Below, piece by piece: positions 42,592 to 46,995 of a DNA stretch of 46,995 bases. Source of the DNA: Akkermansia muciniphila (GTDB lineage Bacteria; Verrucomicrobiota; Verrucomicrobiia; Verrucomicrobiales; DEV007). Each line of letters starts with the position of its first letter. The stretch's first letter is position 1. The stretch spans positions 1 through 46,995 of the forward strand of contig CAMCXS010000045.1 of NCBI GenBank assembly GCA_945883495.1, in the 5' to 3' direction. The notes beneath the pieces are model-generated. The model did no database searches and was not told the DNA's origin. It worked only from the letters and a program-made list of their open reading frames with translations. The translations under genes were made by a program, and so were the position numbers.

Positions 42592-43437
42592 TCAAGACAC
42601 CTCAATCACCAGGGCCGTGGTGTTGTCGCGGCCCGAGTGATCGATGGCGGTTCTGACGACGCGCTCGGCTGGATTGAGAGAGTTCCCGAAACCGTCTGAG
42701 ACGCGGATGCAGCGGGCGAGTTGATTGTCGTAGAGACCGTCGGTGACTCCATCCGTGCACAACACGAATCTGTCCCCTGGTTCATATCCAACCGCGCCGA
42801 TTTGCGGGGTCACAAACTGATTTCCACCGCCGAGCGCCTTTTGCAGCCGGTTCCGCGCCGGATGATTTCTAGCTTCGTATTCAGAGAGTTTGCCATTGCG
42901 ATAAAGCCAACCCACATAGGTGTCGTCCATCGTGAGTTGCTTCAATTCGCCGGACGCTGGCAGGTAGTAGATACGACTATCACCGACGTGCGCAAAAAAC
43001 ATCCAGCCGGGAGTGAACCAAGCGAGGCTCAGGGTGGCGCCCATCCCGGCGCACTCGGGATACGAGCGATCCAGCTCGGTCATGGCCCCGTGGATGCCGG
43101 TAAAGAGCTCCGTGAGCACATCGCCTCGTCCGGCTTCCAGCCCTGTGGCCGCCAGCTTGAAGGCTTTGGGCAAGAGCCGAGTGATCTTATCTACCGTGAT
43201 CCGGCTCGCAAATTCTCCCGCCATCGCGCCTCCCATGCCGTCGCTCACCGCGAATGCGAAGTCCATCTCTGCCGTCGAGGCTTCGCCGGTCTTGCCGAGA
43301 CGATGCACTTCACGGGCATCGAACCGCATCCCGAGAAACGAGTCCTCGTTGTTCGCCCTTACCTTGCCCCGGTCCGTGAGGCCAAACCAGCGCAAGGTCG
43401 GAGCATGGGCGGCGGGCGATTCAGGCGGTTGGTCCAT
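42592..43437 (-). CDS. PP2C-type serine/threonine phosphatase
   Basis: This 281-residue soluble phosphatase has the PP2C metal-binding aspartates in GLTDRGKVRANNEDSFLG, FAFAVSDGMGGAMAGEFASR, DRFVLCTDGVTDGLYDN and the closing GRDNTTALVIEV. It dephosphorylates Ser/Thr residues. The ATG at 43437 (MDQPPESPA) is preferred to one further upstream because the added residues are low-complexity. It overlaps the kinase-like gene upstream by 17 bp, so kinase and phosphatase form one unit, a pairing common among bacterial Hanks-type systems. Confidence 0.9.
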   Translation of the reverse strand: MDQPPESPAAHAPTLRWFGLTDRGKVRANNEDSFLGMRFDAREVHRLGKTGEASTAEMDFAFAVSDGMGGAMAGEFASRITVDKITRLLPKAFKLAATGLEAGRGDVLTELFTGIHGAMTELDRSYPECAGMGATLSLAWFTPGWMFFAHVGDSRIYYLPASGELKQLTMDDTYVGWLYRNGKLSEYEARNHPARNRLQKALGGGNQFVTPQIGAVGYEPGDRFVLCTDGVTDGLYDNQLARCIRVSDGFGNSLNPAERVVRTAIDHSGRDNTTALVIEVS

Positions 43438-43807
43438 CGAGAATGGTGGCGAACTCGAAGTCGATGAGGCAGAAGCGGCCGTCTGAGGCCCGATAAGTGA
43501 CGTTGCGAACTTCGGCGTCGTCGTGGCGCACGCCGTAGGCTTCGAGCTCGGCGAAGAGTTGTTTGGCGCGAGCCTCATCGAGATGCTCGACGCGTTGACC
43601 GCAGTTCGACGTCACGATGCGAAGCTCGTCGGGGTTTGCTTCGAGCAAGCGGGGCACAAAAGGACAGCCGCGCTCTTCTAAGTGGCGCAAAACGCGCACC
43701 TCGTTGGCGAAGCGTTCTTCGGCCTTGGGGCCGCGGAAAGTTTTCCAGACCCGGCCGTCGTAGCCGATCCGGACGAGAGCCCGGAGAGTGTCCTTGACGT
43801 CGCGCAT
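43421..43807 (-). CDS. Minimal protein kinase-like protein
   Basis: At only 128 residues this has the key residues of a kinase compressed into a very small fold. A VWKTFRGPKAEERF segment holds a candidate ATP lysine, and NEVRVLRHLEERG holds the partner glutamate. IVTSNCGQRVEH marks the hinge, GVRHDDAEVRNVTYR is a catalytic loop (H-x-D..N), and RFCLIDFEFA has DFE in place of DFG. There is no glycine-rich loop and no room for a full C-lobe, so it resembles RIO/Bud32-type small kinases. Activity is unproven. It shares an overlap with the PP2C gene, which it may regulate or oppose. Confidence 0.6.
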   Translation of the reverse strand: MRDVKDTLRALVRIGYDGRVWKTFRGPKAEERFANEVRVLRHLEERGCPFVPRLLEANPDELRIVTSNCGQRVEHLDEARAKQLFAELEAYGVRHDDAEVRNVTYRASDGRFCLIDFEFATILDGPTA

Positions 43808-43998
43808 CTAGAGAGAGGATGCTCTGCGCACGGACGGAGGCAAGCGCGGAAGACCCGAATCGATTTTCCATCAAAAAGGATGCAGATTTTCAAAAGCCTG
43901 GCAAGGTTCCTGCTTCATCGGCGCCCGCGCGGCTGAACTCTCAACCAGCGCTTACAAGCTGCGCAGTCCGCCAAAAAACAGACACACGATCAAAACTT

Positions 43999-45117
43999 AT
44001 GGCCAAATACAAACTGGAATACATCTGGCTTGACGGTTACGAGCCAGTGCCGAATCTCCGCGGCAAAACCCAAGTCAAGGAATTCGCAAGCTTCCCGACG
44101 CTGGCGGAACTGCCCTGGTGGGGATTTGACGGCAGCTCCACTCGTCAAGCCGAGGGCCGGAGCTCCGACTGTATGCTCAAGCCGGTCGCCGTTTACCCGG
44201 ATCCGACCAAGACCAACGCGGCTCTCGTCATGTGCGAGGTCTACATGCCCGACAAGGTGACGCCGCACCCGAGCAACTCTCGCGCCACCATCCTCGACGA
44301 CTCGGATGCGTGGTTCGGCTTTGAGCAGGAGTATTTCCTCTATAAGGACGGAGTGCCGCTCGGGTTTCCCGCTGGCGGTGGGTTCCCTCCTCCGCAAGGT
44401 GAATACTACACCGGCGTTGGTTACAAGAACGTGGGCAGCATCGCTCGAGAAATCGTCGATACCCACCTGGAACTCTGTTTGGCCGCCGGCATCAACCACG
44501 AAGGCATCAACGCCGAGGTGGCCAAGGGCCAGTGGGAATTCCAGATCTTCGGGAAAGGTTCCCGGACCGCCGCCGACCAGATTTGGATGGCCCGCTATCT
44601 CCTCATCCGCCTTTGCGAAAAATACGAGGTGGACGTGAACTTCCACTGCAAGCCGCTCGGCAAGGACGTGGACTGGAACGGTTCAGGTATGCACTCGAAC
44701 TTCTCCACGAAGTATCTGCGCGAAGTCGGCGGACAAGCCTACTTCGAAGCCCTCATGGCCGCGTTCGATCTCTACAAAAACGAGCACATCGCCGTTTACG
44801 GCCCGGAAAACCACCTGCGCCTCACCGGTTTGCACGAGACCCAATCGATCGACAAGTTCAACTACGGCGTCGCCAACCGCGGTGCCTCGATTCGTGTTCC
44901 CCACAGCTTCGTGGAGAGCAACTATCGTGGTTACCTCGAAGATCGCCGCCCGAATTCACAAGGTGACCCGTACAAGATCGCGAGCCGGATTCTCCAGACG
45001 ATCGCTACGGTCCCGACCGCGCCGGTCGCTCCAGTAGCGCCAGTCAGTTCGGTGATTCCGCCGATCCCGCCCGCTCTTCCGCCGACCTACCCGGGCGTTC
45101 CGGTGGTGCCGGCCTGA
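43999..45117 (+). CDS. Type II glutamine synthetase
   Basis: This 372-residue enzyme makes glutamine from glutamate, ammonia and ATP. It belongs to the GSII (eukaryotic-type) family: YIWLDGYEPVPNLRGKT at the start, DDSDAWFGFEQEYFLY with metal-binding glutamates, AGINHEGINAEVAKGQWEFQ, WNGSGMHSNFSTKYLRE, and GANRGAS-like VANRGASIRVPHSF for the active-site region. GSII enzymes lack adenylylation control. After the conserved end (about residue 335) it carries a 37-residue proline-, valine- and alanine-rich tail. The ATG at 43999 is chosen over upstream starts because it begins the conserved sequence. A strong terminator follows. Confidence 0.95.
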   Translation: MAKYKLEYIWLDGYEPVPNLRGKTQVKEFASFPTLAELPWWGFDGSSTRQAEGRSSDCMLKPVAVYPDPTKTNAALVMCEVYMPDKVTPHPSNSRATILDDSDAWFGFEQEYFLYKDGVPLGFPAGGGFPPPQGEYYTGVGYKNVGSIAREIVDTHLELCLAAGINHEGINAEVAKGQWEFQIFGKGSRTAADQIWMARYLLIRLCEKYEVDVNFHCKPLGKDVDWNGSGMHSNFSTKYLREVGGQAYFEALMAAFDLYKNEHIAVYGPENHLRLTGLHETQSIDKFNYGVANRGASIRVPHSFVESNYRGYLEDRRPNSQGDPYKIASRILQTIATVPTAPVAPVAPVSSVIPPIPPALPPTYPGVPVVPA

Positions 45118-45156
45118 GCGAAGTAGCCATTTCGCGGTAGCTTTGGTTCTTCCAGG

Positions 45157-45189
45157 GGCCGCTCCGGATGCTCTCCGGGGCGGCCTTTT
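45157..45189 (+). terminator. Rho-independent terminator after glutamine synthetase
   Basis: A 12-bp stem (GGCCGCTCCGGA / TCCGGGGCGGCC, with one G-T wobble) encloses a 5-base loop and is followed by TTTT, 40 bp after the stop codon. Confidence 0.85.
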
Positions 45190-45682
45190 GGCTTGTTGGG
45201 GGGCTTCGACGCAAATGGATTTGCAGTCGTCGATGAAGCGAAAGACACGGTCTTGGAAGGAGTAATTGATCATGCGGAGGTCTCGCTCATTCTCCTGGGT
45301 TTACTGGCGCCGCACGTCACCTGAGCCACAGGAAAGGAGGCCGGTTTCATACAAGAGGGCTTTGGCGGCTGGAGAGGGGCGTTGCGGAGCCTCCGAATCC
45401 TGAGCTGGAGCGGCCTTGTCTTTGGAGACGGCGGCCAGCTCAGGTAGTTCAAATCGTTACGCGGTGCGTTTTCGCCGGCCAATGGATGAACGTCCTTGGT
45501 TCCGGCTTGGAGGAGGTCAAAAACCCGTGAGCGTGGGTGCAGACTCTTGGGTGATTCCGTGAGGGGGGAATCGGCATGTGTGAAGGAATCGTCACCCGGC
45601 TTCACTTGGGTGGTGTTCAGCTTCATGCTCTTAGATTAAGCGGTGCCTCCTAGGCCCTCCCTTGCCACCACCTCCTTGCCCC
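45190..45682. other. Intergenic region before the last gene
   Basis: About 490 bp without a convincing gene. A minus-strand frame of 118 codons (45270-45626) is open but proline/arginine-rich and lacks any motif. I see no clear repeat. The promoter of the surface protein gene at 45683 presumably lies here. Confidence 0.4.
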
Positions 45683-46995
45683 ATGACGCACCTCCGCCTT
45701 TGTCAGTTCCTGCTACTTGGAAGTTCCTTGCTCGCTTTCGCATTGACCGCGAGCGCACAGACTGTCCCAACACCGAGCGGATTGTGGGAATTCAATAATG
45801 CTGGCAGCATTACGCAGGCCACCGTCGGATCGAATTTGTCCGTAACCGGCGCCACTCCATCTCATGCGGTCAGTCTGAGCGATGGTTCGAAGACGCTGAA
45901 TGGCGTGATTACGACCGTCGGCGGCACCGCCAATCGCTTGGTCATGCCAAACTCCGGTGGAGGCAACGGCGGTGGCACCTACACGAACGAGTATACCATT
46001 CTCTTCGATATCTTCTCCCCATCGGCCTCGCGCAGTTCCTGGCGATGCCTGTTCCAGACGAACACCGGCAACAGCAACGATGGCGACTTTTTTATCCGCA
46101 ACAACAATGATCAGATGGGCTCCGCCGAATTGGGTTATAGCAGCAGCTCCCTACCCGATTCTGTATGGAAGCGCGTCGTCATTGTGGCGGATCTCGGTTC
46201 GTTTTACCGGGTCTACGTGGACGGCGTGCTCTTCCACACCCACAGCAGCCGTCCCGTCGATGGCCGCTACTCGGTTGAAGGCAGTCTCCTGCTGTTCGCT
46301 GACGACACCAACGAGAACGCTGCGCTCCACGTCGGGGCGGTGGCTTTTTGGCGGCAATCTCTCGACGCTACCCAGGTCGGTGCTTTGGGCGCCGCCGGTG
46401 CCGCGATTGTCAACTCCGCTCCGGTGATCACGGAAGGCACCACGTATGCCCTTCCCAATGCCCGGCTCAACGGCCCTGCGGTCACGGGCACCATCAATGT
46501 GACCGACGCGGAGAACAACGCCATCACTTGGTCTGTCAGCACTCCGGCGGCCAACGGCACCGCGTCGATCCCGTCCAGCAGCAACACCCAAGCGACCATC
46601 AGTTACACGCCCAATCCCGGCTTCACCGGCAACGACAGCTTCGTCGTCCGCGCCGCCGATGCCTCCGGCAGTGACACCATTACCGTGAACGTTTCCGTGG
46701 AGGGCGGCGCCGTGGTGATCACGGAGGGCGCCAGCCTGGCCTTCTCCGCCATCATGAACGGCGGTGCCCAGCCTTTCACTCTCAACGCCACCGAATCCAA
46801 CGGCAACCCGCTCACCTGGACGATCAGCGGCGCCGCCCAACACGGCACCGCGCAAGCCACGGGGAACAACACTTCCGCCCAAATCACCTACACCCCCGCC
46901 GCGGCTTACTTCGGTGCCGATACCTTTACGGTGCGCGCCAGCAACGGCGTGGTTTTCGATGACATCACGATCCAAGTCCAAGTCGCCTACAGCAG
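45683..46995 (+). CDS. Secreted LamG-like/Ig-like repeat protein, partial (runs off the window)
   Basis: The 437 codons visible continue past the right edge without a stop. A clear signal peptide (CQFLLLGSSLLAFALTASAQ) is followed by a concanavalin/LamG-like domain (residues about 30-240; GLWEFNNAGSI, YTILFDIFSPSAS, WKRVVIVADLGSFYRVYVDG). Cadherin/Ig-like repeats follow, with VTDAENNAITWSVSTP, ISYTPNPGFTGNDSFVVRAA and ITYTPAAAYFGADTFTVRAS. This layout matches large Verrucomicrobial exported proteins, in which a catalytic or anchor domain often lies further on. Its function cannot be fixed from this part. Confidence 0.85.
   Translation, partial: MTHLRLCQFLLLGSSLLAFALTASAQTVPTPSGLWEFNNAGSITQATVGSNLSVTGATPSHAVSLSDGSKTLNGVITTVGGTANRLVMPNSGGGNGGGTYTNEYTILFDIFSPSASRSSWRCLFQTNTGNSNDGDFFIRNNNDQMGSAELGYSSSSLPDSVWKRVVIVADLGSFYRVYVDGVLFHTHSSRPVDGRYSVEGSLLLFADDTNENAALHVGAVAFWRQSLDATQVGALGAAGAAIVNSAPVITEGTTYALPNARLNGPAVTGTINVTDAENNAITWSVSTPAANGTASIPSSSNTQATISYTPNPGFTGNDSFVVRAADASGSDTITVNVSVEGGAVVITEGASLAFSAIMNGGAQPFTLNATESNGNPLTWTISGAAQHGTAQATGNNTSAQITYTPAAAYFGADTFTVRASNGVVFDDITIQVQVAYS

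Noticed and set aside
45270-45626. A 118-codon minus-strand gene upstream of the last gene
   Set aside because: Low-complexity proline/arginine-rich product without motif or ribosome site.

Overview
The window is high-GC bacterial chromosome, most likely from a member of the Verrucomicrobiota. This is an inference from gene content. It carries a giant secreted protein of 'AKWDG..W..LGSG' repeats with a cadherin-like and lineage-typical C-terminus. It also has a type II glutamine synthetase, a LamG/Ig-like surface protein, a DUF5684-like membrane protein and a decayed 'four helix bundle suffix' type reading frame. No rRNA operon or other definitive taxonomic marker is present.

Left arm (1-25920), host genes. 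A 1699-residue repeat protein is followed by a three-gene phosphorelay operon: receiver-SpoIIE phosphatase, receiver-histidine kinase, and a hybrid kinase with PAS, HisKA, two receivers and HPt. A small ankyrin-repeat gene follows. Next comes a complete RND efflux operon (lipoprotein adaptor, inner-membrane pump, TolC-like channel). A minus-strand group of membrane and TPR proteins includes a CPBP protease. The arm ends with an EF-hand protein with a strong terminator, an ABC-F ATPase, a secreted dienelactone hydrolase and a rhomboid protease.

Middle (25922-38166), the most interesting part. An integrated element is bounded by two identical 45-bp direct repeats. Each repeat is the 3' part of a tRNA-Thr(UGU) gene, and the right copy completes the intact tRNA. 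Repeat starts are exactly 12,200 bp apart. A tyrosine integrase lies next to the tRNA. A minus-strand operon encodes an AlpA-like regulator, a replication initiator carrying four 19-bp palindromic iterons inside its own coding sequence, a DnaB-family helicase, a small unknown protein, a terminase-small-subunit-like protein and a VRR-NUC nuclease. No capsid, tail, portal or large terminase gene is present. The best reading is a phage satellite (PICI-like) with a lambda-like origin. It also carries a Cas2-like orphan protein, a DUF2637-like membrane protein, a second tyrosine recombinase, a decayed serine recombinase, a membrane-GAF-like protein and a structured noncoding left end.

Right arm (38195-46995), host genes. 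A SNF2-family helicase is followed by a CAU-anticodon tRNA and a TrmO-type tRNA methyltransferase. A small overlapping kinase/PP2C pair, a type II glutamine synthetase with a proline-rich tail and its terminator come next. The window ends inside a secreted LamG/Ig-like repeat protein that runs off the edge.

All family assignments come from reading motifs by eye. No database search was run.
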